This document shows, piece by piece, positions 6,633 to 15,693 of a stretch of 64,000 bases of DNA. A model generated the notes under the pieces. That model saw only the letters and a program-made list of their open reading frames with translations, had not been told where the DNA came from and did not search any database. How positions within the stretch are numbered: the stretch's first letter is position 1; each line of letters starts with the position of its first letter. The stretch is from Amycolatopsis nivea (GTDB lineage: Bacteria; Actinomycetota; Actinomycetes; Mycobacteriales; Pseudonocardiaceae), in assembly GCF_004522235.1 (NCBI RefSeq), contig NZ_SDLT01000005.1, forward strand, positions 124,001 through 188,000, read 5' to 3'. The position numbers and the translations under genes were made by a program.

Positions 6633-9600
6633 TCATCCCAAAGCCCACAGTCGCGCGTAGTGGCCGTCGGCGGCGACCAGTTCGGGGTGGGTGCCCTGTT
6701 CGACGATGCGGCCGTGGTCGAGCACCACGATCCGGTCGGCCTTCGCGGCGGTTGCCAGGCGGTGCGCGACTACGAAGGTGGTGCGGCGACGGGCCAGGTG
6801 TTCGGTGGCGCGGAGGACCGTGGCTTCGGTGGCTGGGTCCAGGGCGGCGGTGGCTTCGTCCAGCAGGAGCACGTCCGGGTTGACCAGTTCGGCTCGGGCC
6901 AGTGCGACGAGTTGCCGCTGTCCGGCGGACAGGGAGCGGCCACGTTCTCCTACTGGTTGCCGGAAACCGGCGGGGAGGGCGGCTACTCCGTCCAGCGCGC
7001 CGACTGCTCGTACGGCGGCCTCGACTTCCGCGTCGGTGGCTTCGGGGCGGCCGTATCGCACGTTGTCCGCGACGGTGCCGGAGAACAGGTGTGCTTCCTG
7101 CGGCACGACGCCCATCCGGGCGCGCAGTGCGGGCAGGTCGTATTCGCGGACGTCGACGCCGTCGATCAACACCGCGCCGCCGGTGGCGTCGTAGTAGCGC
7201 GCGACGAGCTTCACCGCGGTGGACTTGCCCGCGCCGGTCGCGCCGACCAGTGCGACGGTTTCGCCTGCTGCGACGTCCAGCGTCAGGTTCTCCAGCGCGG
7301 GCTTTTCCGCGCCGGTGTAGGAGAAATCGAGGTCCTTGAACCGCACTTCGCCGGACAGGTGTGCGGGCAGTTCGACCGGGTTCTCGGCAGGCGGCACCGA
7401 CGTCGGCGTGCGCAGCAGGTCGCCGATGCGGCTCAGGCCGACGCGGGCCTGCTGGTAGCCGTCGAACACCGACGACAGTTGCTGGATCGGCGAGAAGAAT
7501 TGCTGCAGGTACAGCAAGAATCCGAGCAGCACACCGGCTTCGAGCGTGCCGCCAGCGACGCGGTGGGCGCCGACTACCAGCACCGTGGTGGTCGCCAGAT
7601 CCGACATCAGCGAAACGAGCGGGAAGTACGTCGCGATGTACCGCTGCGCGCGCAGCCGCGACCGGCGGTAGTCGTCACTGCGCGAGGCGAACACCTCCGC
7701 CGAACGCTCTTCGCGCGTGTACGCCTGGGCGACGCGCAGACCGCTGACGTTCTCCTGCATGTCCGCGTTGACGACGCTCACCTTCTCGCGCGCCTCGCTG
7801 TACGCACGCGAGGCGACCCGCCGGAAGATCAGCGTGGCTACGAGCAGGATCGGCAGCATGGCCAGCGCGTAAACGGCCAGCGCGGCATCGGTGACCAGCA
7901 GCGCGACCGTGATGCCCACCAAGGTGAGCGCGCTGACGACCGCGGTGGCGAGGCCGGTTTGCAGGAACGTGGACAACGCGTCGACGTCCGTGGTCATCCG
8001 GGTCATGATCTTCCCGGACAGCTCGCGCTCGTAGTAGTCCAGCCCGAGCCGTTGCAGGTGTGCGTAGCTCCGCACGCGCAGCGAGTAGAGCACCGTCTCG
8101 CCGACGCGGGCGGTGAGCCGGGTTTGCCAGCGCACCACGAACCAGTCGGCTGCCACCACGAGCGCGCCGATCCCGGCCAGCAGCCACACGACGCTCGCCA
8201 CGCCGGGCAGGACGCCGTGGTCGACCCCGCGTTGATACAGCGCGGGCAGTGCGAGCGAGGCCAGCGCGTCGGCCGCGACCAGCCCGATCACGCCGATGAG
8301 CGGCCACCGCACCGGACGCAGGATCCGGGACAGCTTGAAGCCGGGATCCGGGGCCGTGACGTCCACATCGGACAGTCGCGGCCGGTCGGTGGCCGGAGGC
8401 AGCCTGCGGACGCCTTCCAGCAGCTCGGGGGTCGGCGGCACGTCGGCGCCGCCGCTGCCCGCGAATCCGGTGCCGCCGCCGGGCACGCCGCCGCGGGCCT
8501 GCGCGGCCTCGGCGAGAGCGTCGACCTCGTCGCGCTCGTCCTCCGGCCACAGCACTGCCGTGGTGCCGTCCGAGCCTGGCTCGAGGTTGTCGCAGCGGTG
8601 CGGTTTTTCAACGTCGTCGCCCGGCCCGGCGACCAGTTCGCGGAACAGCGCGCACCGCGCCAGCAACTCCTCCTCGGTGCCGACGTCGACCACCCGGCCC
8701 TGATCCATCACCGCGATCCGGTCCGCCAGCTGCAGCGTTGACCGGCGATGTGCGATGAGCAACGTGGTGCGTTCGGCGGTGACCGCGCGCAGCGTGTCGT
8801 GGATCGCGGCTTCGGTGACGGTGTCGATCGCCGACGTCGCGTCGTCCAGGATCAGCACTCGCGGGTCAGTGAGCAGAGCGCGCGCGAGACCGAGCCGTTG
8901 CCGCTGCCCGCCGGACAGGGTGAGCCCGCGCTCGCCCACCTCGGTGGCATAGCCGTCCGGCAGCGCGCGGATGAACTCGTCCGCCTCCGCCGCGCGGGCG
9001 GCCGCGAAGACCTCCTCGTCGCTCGCGTCCGGGCGGCCGTACGCGATGTTGTCCCGCACCGAGGTGGAGAACAGGAACGCTTCCTCGAAGACCACGCCGA
9101 TCGCCTGCCGCAGATCCTTCAACGGCACGTCGCGCACATCCAGCCCGCCGACCCGCACCGAACCGGAGTGCACGTCGTAAAACCGGGGCAGCAGCATGGA
9201 AATCGTGGACTTGCCGGACCCCGCCGTGCCCACCAGCGCGAGCGTTTCGCCGGGCCGCGCTTCGAGCGTGAGCCCGTCGAGCACCGGGTCGCTGCGGGTG
9301 TAGCCGAACTTCACGTCGTTCAGCTCGACGCCCAGCGTGCCGGGCGGCAACGGCCGCGCGTCGGGGCTGTCGGCGACCTCCGGCTGCGCGTCGATCAGCT
9401 CGTACACCCGCTCCGCGCCAGCCCGCGTGAGCTGCGCTTGCACCACCAGCCCGGACAGGAACCGCGCCGGGCCGATCAACGCCGCGAGATACGTGGCGAA
9501 CGCGAGGAACGTGCCGAGACTGATCTGCCCGTTCAACGCCAGCACGCCGCCGATCGCCAGCACCGCGACCTGACCCGCGGCAGGCAGTGCCGACGTGGTC

Positions 9601-10388
9601 GCTGTCGGCAACGCGGACAGCTTCGCCGCGCGCAACCGCTCCGCGAACAGCTTCCGTGCCGTGCGCTCCAGCCGCGCGACCTCGCGTGCCTCCTGCCCGA
9701 AACCCTTCACCACGCGCACGCCGGTGACGGTCTCCTCGACGTGCTGCGCGACATCCGCCGCGCGCTGCTGCGCCGACCAGGTCGCCGGGAACAACCGCCG
9801 CCTGCTCAACGCCACGACGATCCCGACCGCGGGCGCGACCACCAGCGCGATGAGCGTGAGCAGCGGCGACATCCACAACATCGCGCCCAGCGACAGCACC
9901 GCGAAAATCACCGACCCCGCCGACAGCGGAACCTGCATCAGCAACCCGGTGACCAGCTGCAGATCCGAAATCGCGCGCGACACCACTTGCCCGGTGCGCA
10001 ACGCGTCCTGCTTCCCGCCGTCCAGCCGCGAGACCGCGCCGAACACCCGGTTCCGCAGATCGTGCTGCACGTCCAGCGCCAGCCGCCCGCCCACGTACCG
10101 GCGCAGGAACGCCGACCCGAACGCGACGACCTGCAACGCCACCAGCCCCACCGCGAGCCCGGCCAGCTGCGCCGTATGCCCGGCCACCGCGTCGTCCACC
10201 GCCGACCGCACCAGCAACGGACTCGCCGCCTGCACCCCGACGCTCAGCACCGCCGCCGTCATCGCGAGCACGACAACGCCGCGGTGCTCCCAGCAGGCAG
10301 TGGACAACCGGCGCACCCAGCCGACCGGTCGGGGCGCCGTCTCAACGATCGGACGGTCTTGACGCGCAGGCGTCGCAGTGGTGGTCAC
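6633..10388 (-). CDS. Fused two-half ABC multidrug exporter (TMD-NBD-TMD-NBD)
   Basis: 1251 residues: two complete type IV exporter halves in one chain, joined by an acidic, Gly/Pro-rich linker (about 600-685). Half 1 has six predicted TM helices (about 40-330) and an NBD with GTAGSGKST, signature LSGGQRQRLG and Walker B ending LILDD, that is, Asp where the catalytic Glu should be. Half 2 has a TMD (about 700-985) and an NBD with GATGAGKST, signature LSAGQ and a normal VLLLDE. This pairing of one degenerate and one intact ATP site is the hallmark of asymmetric heterodimeric exporters. Mycobacterial Rv0194 has the same fused layout. The start is GTG at 10388; an in-frame TAA at 10398-10400 rules out a longer protein. 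No Shine-Dalgarno is seen and a TAACCT sequence 7 bp upstream suggests a leaderless message. Substrate unknown. Confidence 0.93.
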   Translation of the reverse strand: MTTTATPARQDRPIVETAPRPVGWVRRLSTACWEHRGVVVLAMTAAVLSVGVQAASPLLVRSAVDDAVAGHTAQLAGLAVGLVALQVVAFGSAFLRRYVGGRLALDVQHDLRNRVFGAVSRLDGGKQDALRTGQVVSRAISDLQLVTGLLMQVPLSAGSVIFAVLSLGAMLWMSPLLTLIALVVAPAVGIVVALSRRRLFPATWSAQQRAADVAQHVEETVTGVRVVKGFGQEAREVARLERTARKLFAERLRAAKLSALPTATTSALPAAGQVAVLAIGGVLALNGQISLGTFLAFATYLAALIGPARFLSGLVVQAQLTRAGAERVYELIDAQPEVADSPDARPLPPGTLGVELNDVKFGYTRSDPVLDGLTLEARPGETLALVGTAGSGKSTISMLLPRFYDVHSGSVRVGGLDVRDVPLKDLRQAIGVVFEEAFLFSTSVRDNIAYGRPDASDEEVFAAARAAEADEFIRALPDGYATEVGERGLTLSGGQRQRLGLARALLTDPRVLILDDATSAIDTVTEAAIHDTLRAVTAERTTLLIAHRRSTLQLADRIAVMDQGRVVDVGTEEELLARCALFRELVAGPGDDVEKPHRCDNLEPGSDGTTAVLWPEDERDEVDALAEAAQARGGVPGGGTGFAGSGGADVPPTPELLEGVRRLPPATDRPRLSDVDVTAPDPGFKLSRILRPVRWPLIGVIGLVAADALASLALPALYQRGVDHGVLPGVASVVWLLAGIGALVVAADWFVVRWQTRLTARVGETVLYSLRVRSYAHLQRLGLDYYERELSGKIMTRMTTDVDALSTFLQTGLATAVVSALTLVGITVALLVTDAALAVYALAMLPILLVATLIFRRVASRAYSEAREKVSVVNADMQENVSGLRVAQAYTREERSAEVFASRSDDYRRSRLRAQRYIATYFPLVSLMSDLATTTVLVVGAHRVAGGTLEAGVLLGFLLYLQQFFSPIQQLSSVFDGYQQARVGLSRIGDLLRTPTSVPPAENPVELPAHLSGEVRFKDLDFSYTGAEKPALENLTLDVAAGETVALVGATGAGKSTAVKLVARYYDATGGAVLIDGVDVREYDLPALRARMGVVPQEAHLFSGTVADNVRYGRPEATDAEVEAAVRAVGALDGVAALPAGFRQPVGERGRSLSAGQRQLVALARAELVNPDVLLLDEATAALDPATEATVLRATEHLARRRTTFVVAHRLATAAKADRIVVLDHGRIVEQGTHPELVAADGHYARLWALG

Positions 10389-10658
10389 ATCACAAGGTTA
10401 GGGAGCGGCACCGACAATTTATTCCCGAGCAAGCCGCCGGCCCGGACCAAACGGGCACAACCGACGCTCCGCCGGACAGAGGTGACGAACGGCACGCCAG
10501 CGGGTTCCGCCGGACCCTGGAAGCCCTGCGGAGCAGGGAAACCCTGGTCCGGGCGGCACAGGTGAAAGGTTGAACGTTCACCTGGTCACGGGGAAGAACC
10601 CCGGCCAAATCCACCCCCGAACGAGCGCTCCCGCCCAATGTTCTTTAAGCTAGTACCC

Positions 10659-10703
10659 GGCGACCCGCTCCCAGTGACCCCCAGGCTGGTTGAGCGGGTC
10701 GCC
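10659..10703. repeat. Interrupted inverted repeat, 12-bp arms
   Basis: GGCGACCCGCTC (10659-10670) and GAGCGGGTCGCC (10692-10703) are perfect inverted repeats. Inside them CCAG (10671-10674) pairs with CTGG (10686-10689), so the element can fold into a longer hairpin with a two-base bulge. It is not adjacent to the 3' end of a plus-strand gene, so it is not an obvious terminator. Confidence 0.6.
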
Positions 10704-10765
10704 CCTTCTTCCCTTCCTCTGCTCGCGCCTGGCGGCGCTTCGCCCAGGAAGGGGCGTCGTATTAC

Positions 10766-10786
10766 CCGGGGGGCCGAGCCCCCCGG
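10766..10786. repeat. G/C hairpin, 9-bp stem
   Basis: CCGGGGGGC (10766-10774) and GCCCCCCGG (10778-10786) flank a 3-nt loop. It sits in the same gene-free stretch as the 10659-10703 dyad. G/C-only hairpins of this kind occur between genes in actinomycetes; function unknown. Confidence 0.5.
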
Positions 10787-10853
10787 ACCCCCACGGTGCG
10801 TTCGGTGGCGGTTGGGTGGGGGGTTGGGTGGAACAAAAAAGCGTTGGGGCATA

Positions 10854-10889
10854 ACAAAGCGGCGAGGGCTTTGGCCCTCGCCGCTTTGT
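10854..10889 (-). terminator. Intrinsic terminator of ald
   Basis: A perfect 16-bp stem, ACAAAGCGGCGAGGGC (10854-10869) and GCCCTCGCCGCTTTGT (10874-10889), has a 4-nt loop. On the minus strand it begins 9 bp after the ald stop and a run of six U follows about 13 nt later. Confidence 0.85.
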
Positions 10890-10898
10890 CGTGGCTGG

Positions 10899-12014
10899 TT
10901 ACGCTAGTGCGGTTTCCACGGGGGTGTGGGGGAGGCCGTGGGCGGTGGCTACCGGGGCGTTCGTCAGGGCGCCTGCGTGGGTGTTCAGGCCAAGGGCCAG
11001 GGCCGGGTCGGCGGAGAGGGCGGCCTTCCAGCCCTTGTCTGCCAGCTGCACGGCGTAGGGGAGGGTGACGTTGGTCAGGCCGTAGGTGCTCGTGCGCGGG
11101 ACCGCGCCTGGCATGTTCGCCACGCAGTAGAAGACCGAGTTGTGGACCGTGTAGGTCGGGTCGTCGTGCGTGGTCGGGCGCGAGTCGGCGAAGCAGCCGC
11201 CCTGGTCGATGGCGATGTCCACCAGGACGCTGCCCGGCTTCATGCGGGAGACCAGGTCGTTGGAGACCAGCTTCGGGGCCTTCGCGCCCGGGACCAGGAC
11301 CGCGCCGATGACCATGTCCGCTTCCAGGACCGACTCTTCCACCGACAGGCGGTTCGAGGTGACGGTGCGGATGCGGCCGCCGAAGTCGTTGTCGATCTGG
11401 CGGAGACGGTCGACGTTCGTGTCCAGGATCTCCACGTCGGAACCGAGGCCAAGGGCGACCCGAGCGGCGTTCAGACCCGCCACGCCGCCGCCGATGACGA
11501 CCACGCGCGCCGGGTGCACGCCGGGGATGCCGCCGGGCAGGACGCCGCGGCCGCCGCTCGGCTTCATCAGGGCGTAGGCGCCGACCTGCGGGGCCAGCCG
11601 GCCCGCGACCTCGGACATCGGGGCCAGCAGCGGCAGCGCGCCGTTCGGCTTCTGCACCGTCTCGTAAGCGATCGCGGTGGTGCCCGCGGCCAGCAGCGCG
11701 TCGGTCAGCGGACGGTCCGCGGCGATGTGCAGGTAGGTGAACAGCACCAGATCCTTGCGCAGGCGCGGGTACTCCTCGGCGATCGGCTCCTTGACCTTCA
11801 GCACGAGCTCGCCCTCGGCCCACGTCTCGTCCGCGGTGGCGAGCACCTTCGCGCCCGCGGCGACGTACTCCTCGTCCGTGATGGACGACCCGGTCCCGGC
11901 ACCCGTCTCGACGAAGACGTCGTGCCCGCGACCGACCAGTTCGTGCACGCCTGCCGGGGTCAACGCGACCCGGTACTCGTGCTTCTTGATCTCACGGGGA
12001 ACGGCGATGCGCAC
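10899..12014 (-). CDS. ald: Alanine dehydrogenase
   Basis: Converts L-alanine to pyruvate and ammonium with NAD+, linking alanine catabolism and nitrogen balance. 371 residues, the usual length. It opens with the family signature VPREIKKHEYRVALTP, which contains substrate-binding Arg and Lys residues, and carries the dinucleotide fold GGGVAGLNAARVALGLGSDV (about 169-188) with the acidic residue that selects NAD. The catalytic His region YLHIAADR and the later NMPGAVPRTST segment are intact. The GTG at 12014 is chosen because AGGAGG lies 7 bp upstream (12022-12027); an in-frame GTG at 12056 would add 14 residues that the family lacks. Single-gene unit ended by a strong terminator and divergent from a quinone-reductase-like gene. 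Confidence 0.95.
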   Translation of the reverse strand: MRIAVPREIKKHEYRVALTPAGVHELVGRGHDVFVETGAGTGSSITDEEYVAAGAKVLATADETWAEGELVLKVKEPIAEEYPRLRKDLVLFTYLHIAADRPLTDALLAAGTTAIAYETVQKPNGALPLLAPMSEVAGRLAPQVGAYALMKPSGGRGVLPGGIPGVHPARVVVIGGGVAGLNAARVALGLGSDVEILDTNVDRLRQIDNDFGGRIRTVTSNRLSVEESVLEADMVIGAVLVPGAKAPKLVSNDLVSRMKPGSVLVDIAIDQGGCFADSRPTTHDDPTYTVHNSVFYCVANMPGAVPRTSTYGLTNVTLPYAVQLADKGWKAALSADPALALGLNTHAGALTNAPVATAHGLPHTPVETALA

Positions 12015-12205
12015 TGTCCTGCCTCCTGGCGGCGGTTCTGTCGAAGGTGTTGCCACTCACGGTGATCTACCCGGACGGCGGTGTCATCATCCCGCCGCCA
12101 CAGTCTTCCGCGGGGTCAATAGTGCTCCCAGGACAACGCACTTGACCTCGACCGTACTCGAGGTAGTTGGCTGGCACCCGGCGGAGACCTCGAGGAAGGG
12201 CTTAC

Positions 12206-13147
12206 ATGCGAGCGGTGTGGCTGCGGGAGTTCGGCGGGCCGGCGGTGCTGCAGGCGGGGGAGGCCCCCGATCCGGCTCCCGGGCCGGGACAGGTGCTGAT
12301 CGAGGTGGCGTTCGCCAACGTCACCTTCGTGGAAACGCAGTTCCGGGCGACGGGGACGGGGCCGTTCGGCAGCACGCTCCCGATGGTGCCCGGCAACGGC
12401 GTCGGGGGTGTGATCAGCCGGGCCGGGGAGGGCGTCGACCCGGCTCTGGTCGGGAAACGCGTGGTGACGTCGACCGGCGGCAGCGGCGGTTACGCGCAGC
12501 GCGTGGTCGTGGACGCGGCGTTGGTGTTCCCGGTGCCGCACGCGCTGAGCCTCGACGCGGCCGTCGCGCTGCTGGCAGACGGCCGCACGGCGACCGGGCT
12601 GGTGCACGCGACCGCGGTGGCGCCGGGGGAACGGGTGCTCGTCGAGGCTGCCGCCGGAGGGGTCGGCAGTCTCTTGGTGCAGCTGGCGAAGGCCGCGGGC
12701 GCGGAGGTCGTGGCGGCGGCGCGCGGGGCGGAAAAGCTTGCCCGCGCCCGGGAATTGGGTGCGGACCTTGCGGTCGACTACACCGATCCGCAGTGGACCA
12801 CGGAGGCCGGGGAGGTGGACGTGGTGTTCGACGGCGTGGGAGGCGCGGTCGGCACCGCGGCGTTCGGACTGGTGCGGCCCGGCGGGCGGATGGCGATCTA
12901 CGGTCTGGCAAGCGGTTCGTGGACCGAAGTGTCCGAAGAGGACGCTGCCGCGCGCGGCGTGAAGCTGATCCGGTCGATCGGCGACGCGGCGGAGATGCGC
13001 GGCTACACCGAATCGGCACTGGCGGCCGCCGCGTCCGGACAGCTCACGCCGGTGATCGGGCAGCGGTTCCCGCTGGAGCGGGCGGCTGACGCGCACGCGG
13101 CGATCGAATCTCGGGGCACGATTGGGAAGACGCTGCTGGTCGCGTGA
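12206..13147 (+). CDS. Zinc-binding-dehydrogenase-fold NADPH:quinone oxidoreductase
   Basis: 313 residues of the medium-chain reductase superfamily. The N-terminal GroES-like domain (about 1-120) lacks the structural zinc cysteines, as in QOR-type enzymes. The Rossmann domain starts at VLVEAAAGGVGSLLVQLAKAAGAEVVAAARG (AAxGGVG nucleotide motif, about 145-160), and the C-terminal end FPLERAADAHAAIESRGTIGKTLL is typical of quinone reductases. Probable role: NADPH-dependent reduction of quinones or enones. The ATG at 12206 has GAGGAAGG 7 bp upstream. Its last codons overlap the start of the following flavin-type gene by 4 bp (GTGA), so the two are coupled. Confidence 0.85.
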   Translation: MRAVWLREFGGPAVLQAGEAPDPAPGPGQVLIEVAFANVTFVETQFRATGTGPFGSTLPMVPGNGVGGVISRAGEGVDPALVGKRVVTSTGGSGGYAQRVVVDAALVFPVPHALSLDAAVALLADGRTATGLVHATAVAPGERVLVEAAAGGVGSLLVQLAKAAGAEVVAAARGAEKLARARELGADLAVDYTDPQWTTEAGEVDVVFDGVGGAVGTAAFGLVRPGGRMAIYGLASGSWTEVSEEDAAARGVKLIRSIGDAAEMRGYTESALAAAASGQLTPVIGQRFPLERAADAHAAIESRGTIGKTLLVA

Positions 13148-13596
13148 CCGGTTTCGACGTCGACAGTTTCCTCGCGCAGCCGCTGACCGCACGGGTCGCC
13201 ACCGCTGGTCCGACCGTCCGGCCCACCTGGTATCTCTGGGAGGACAGGGCGTTCTGGATCCTCAGCGGCCCGTGGTCGCGGCTGCCCGCTCGGGTGCGCG
13301 AGGAGCCGCGGATCGCGGTGACGGTGGACGTCTGCGATCTCGCGACCGGCTTGGTGCGTCAGGTGATCGCGCGCGGGTCAGCCGCCCTCGAACCGTTCGA
13401 CGTGCCGCGCGGACGACGGAAACTGGTGCGGTACCTGGGCCCGGATGAGTCCGCGTGGGATCCGCGGTTCCGCGCGTACCTGCTGGACGATCCGGCTGAA
13501 CGCGGCACGGTGTGGGTCCGGATGGAGCCGGAATCGTTGCGCGCCAACGACCTCAGCTACCGGGTCAGCTCCAGCGGAGTGCGATCAGCTGGGTAA
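13144..13596 (+). CDS. Pyridoxamine 5'-phosphate oxidase-fold protein
   Basis: 150 residues of the PNPOx-like split-barrel family, which bind FMN, F420 or heme. Supporting segments are the opening 'FLAQPLTARVATAGPTVRPTWYLWEDRAFWILSG' pattern, 'IAVTVDVCD', and a late RMEPESLRANDLSYR strand; I describe it by pattern only. These proteins are often reductases or oxidases of small electrophiles. GTG start overlapping the preceding quinone-reductase-like gene by 4 bp, which suggests a two-gene redox unit. The 3' end overlaps the convergent PucR gene by 32 bp. Confidence 0.75.
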   Translation: MTGFDVDSFLAQPLTARVATAGPTVRPTWYLWEDRAFWILSGPWSRLPARVREEPRIAVTVDVCDLATGLVRQVIARGSAALEPFDVPRGRRKLVRYLGPDESAWDPRFRAYLLDDPAERGTVWVRMEPESLRANDLSYRVSSSGVRSAG

Positions 13597-15133
13597 GCAA
13601 AGCGAGCCGTACGTCAGGATCATCAAGATTCAACGGAACAAGTTCCAACAGCCGCTTCATCCGGTACCGCAACGTGTTCGGGTGAATGCGCAACCGTTCC
13701 GCAGCAGCGCGGGGGTCGCCGGGGTGTCGGAGCCATTCGTAAAGAGTGTCGACGTACCCAGCATTACTCGCGTCGTCGTGTGCGCGCAGCACGCCGAGCG
13801 GGCCGAGTTCCGACACCTGCGCCGCCGCTGCTCCGGCGGCGGCGCGGTGCAGGACCAGGGCCGTCCAGGCCTCGTCGTAAGCCACGACGCGACCCTCGAC
13901 CAGTCCGGCTCGCAGCAGGCCCAGGGCCTCGTCCGCTTGGGCGCGCGACGCGGCCAGCGCGGTCGGATCGCCGGGCGCGCCCGCAGCCGCGCGCGGTAGG
14001 CCGCCTCGGCGGGACGCGGGTTGGGCGAGCAGCGCCTCCCGCAGTTCCGGCCAGCCGCCCTCGCCGGGGCGGTCCGGAACCACGACATACAGCAACCCGC
14101 CCAGTTCAGCCGCGACCGGACGGCGTCCGAAACCCTGCGAGATCCGTTCCAGCAACGCCAGCAACAGTCCTTCGGCGTCCCGGCTGTCGCCACCGCTGAC
14201 GTCTACGACGACGACCCGGTGCGGCTCGTCGGAGAGGTCCAGTTCGGCGACTACTCGACGCGGCGGGACCTGTCCTTCCAAGACCGCGCGCAGCAATTCG
14301 GCGGAAGCGCGGCGTTGGGCGTCCGTATGCGCGCGCCGTCGCAGCAGGTGCAGTGCGACCACCGGGGCCGCGTCCGCGAAAGCCGCCGCGCGTTCCTCGG
14401 AAACGGGGCCGGGGACGACCGCCCACATCGAGCCCAGCAGTTCGCCGCCCATCCGGATCGGCACGATCAGCCGCGGCAGGGTGCCGTCGCGCTGGGCCGG
14501 GACGAAGATCGTCTGCCTGCCGCGGGAAAGCTCGCGGAACACGCCGCGCGAGCGGAACCGGGCCAGTACGTCGTCCGGGATGCGGCGGCCCATGATCGTC
14601 GCGACGCGCGCCGGGTCGGTGAGGTCCTGGCGCGCGGAGTACGCGAGCACGCGCGAGTTGGTGTCCTCGATCGTCACCGACGCGTCGACCACCGCGGCAA
14701 CCGCGTCGGCGAGCCGGAAGAGGTCGCCGGAACCGGGGTCACCGCCTTCTTCGAGCGCTTCGGATTCGTCGGCGAGCGCGTCCAGAACCGTGCGCAACAG
14801 CCAGACCAGCTGAGCCCAGGACGTCGCCGCGTGCACCTGGATCAACGCGATCCCGGCCGACTTCGCCGCGCGCCGCACCGACTGTTTCGCCGCCAGCGGC
14901 GGTTTCAACAGCACCGCTGCCGCACCCCGTCCGGCGCTCACCCGGACGAGTGCCGCCGCGTCCGCCTGCTCGATCGTGGCGACGCCCAGCACCAGGTCGC
15001 CGGCGGCGATGGCGGACTCCGCGCCCGGTTCGGCGATCACCACGTCGCCGACCGCCGGACAGCCTTCGGGCACGAGGAGCGCGTGGAGCAGCGTGGGACC
15101 GACCCGGTCCACGACGCTGCGCACCGAAACCAC
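13565..15133 (-). CDS. PucR/CdaR-family transcriptional regulator
   Basis: 522 residues. The N-terminal ligand-sensing part is PucR-like (about 1-130). A GAF-like middle contains 'VTIEDTNSRVLAYSARQDLTDPARVATIMGR' (about 155-190, given as a pattern). A GGDEF-like remnant follows around 300-400. The C-terminal HTH_30 domain reads RAAAERLRIHPNTLRYRMKR (about 475-495). Such regulators usually activate a nearby catabolic or transport gene. GTG at 15133 is chosen since GGAGG lies 5 bp upstream; an upstream in-frame ATG at 15205 would overlap the preceding gene's stop. It sits 71 bp downstream of a DUF2269-like membrane gene on the same strand and overlaps the convergent flavin-type gene by 32 bp. 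Target genes unknown. Confidence 0.85.
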   Translation of the reverse strand: MVSVRSVVDRVGPTLLHALLVPEGCPAVGDVVIAEPGAESAIAAGDLVLGVATIEQADAAALVRVSAGRGAAAVLLKPPLAAKQSVRRAAKSAGIALIQVHAATSWAQLVWLLRTVLDALADESEALEEGGDPGSGDLFRLADAVAAVVDASVTIEDTNSRVLAYSARQDLTDPARVATIMGRRIPDDVLARFRSRGVFRELSRGRQTIFVPAQRDGTLPRLIVPIRMGGELLGSMWAVVPGPVSEERAAAFADAAPVVALHLLRRRAHTDAQRRASAELLRAVLEGQVPPRRVVAELDLSDEPHRVVVVDVSGGDSRDAEGLLLALLERISQGFGRRPVAAELGGLLYVVVPDRPGEGGWPELREALLAQPASRRGGLPRAAAGAPGDPTALAASRAQADEALGLLRAGLVEGRVVAYDEAWTALVLHRAAAGAAAAQVSELGPLGVLRAHDDASNAGYVDTLYEWLRHPGDPRAAAERLRIHPNTLRYRMKRLLELVPLNLDDPDVRLALLTQLIALRWS

Positions 15134-15204
15134 AGCTACCTCCAGCGCTCCTGACGTTCTTGCTGGAACGGTAGAAGACTGCACCGGTTTCGCCACCCGC
15201 GGCA

Positions 15205-15693
15205 CTAGTTAGCGCGAAACACCTTCGGCCACGGCTTGAAGTACGACACCAGCGTCGCGCCCAGCAGCAACGTCAGCCCGACGCTCATCGCCCCGGTGCC
15301 CGACACCGCGCTCGCCCCGACGATCTCCCCGCGCGAAGCCTGCTCGCCGTGCTCGACAAAAGACGGGACCACCAGCAGGTTGCCGCCGACGAAGAGGGCG
15401 AGCGTCGCCACCAGCTTCCACAGCACCCAGTGGTAGCGCACCAGCTTCCACTTCGTGCCGAGGCCGAGCACCACACCGGTGGCCAGTGCGAGCAGGCTGG
15501 CCGGGAAGTAAAGCGTGCCCGCGAGGATCCCGGCGATGACGTTCGCGCTGCGCGTGGTCACCGGATCGAAGCCGGCGATCGCGAGAACGCTGCAGATCAG
15601 CACCGCGAGCTCGGCTCCGATCCAGCCGACCGACGTGACGACGTGGCCGAACAGGAACCACTTCCGGGTCGACGGCCGCATTCTCCAGTCCAT
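15205..15693 (-). CDS. DUF2269-like integral membrane protein
   Basis: About 162 residues with four predicted TM helices: FLFGHVVTSVGWIGAELAVL, a second with 'AGTLYFPASLLALATGVVLGL', a third 'WVLWKLVATLALFVGG', and a fourth 'MSVGLTLLLGATLVSYF' (near the C-terminus). The pattern of a His in helix 1 and the overall size fit DUF2269/predicted small integral membrane proteins, function unknown. The start is uncertain: ATG 15693 (used), ATG 15681 and GTG 15747 are all in frame and none has a well-placed Shine-Dalgarno. It lies upstream of the PucR gene on the same strand. Confidence 0.65.
   Translation of the reverse strand: MDWRMRPSTRKWFLFGHVVTSVGWIGAELAVLICSVLAIAGFDPVTTRSANVIAGILAGTLYFPASLLALATGVVLGLGTKWKLVRYHWVLWKLVATLALFVGGNLLVVPSFVEHGEQASRGEIVGASAVSGTGAMSVGLTLLLGATLVSYFKPWPKVFRAN

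Larger units (their letters stand above)
10389..10853. other. Intergenic region rich in inverted repeats, no gene seen
   Basis: About 465 bp between the fused ABC exporter start and the ald terminator. No frame here has a ribosome-binding site with convincing composition. It holds two structured elements, listed separately, at 10659-10703 and 10766-10786, and a run of six A at 10835-10840 that forms the T-tract of the ald terminator on the minus strand. Confidence 0.5.

Noticed and set aside
12015..12056. Longer alanine dehydrogenase from GTG 12056
   Set aside because: The family begins close to the VRIAVP segment and AGGAGG is correctly placed for GTG 12014.
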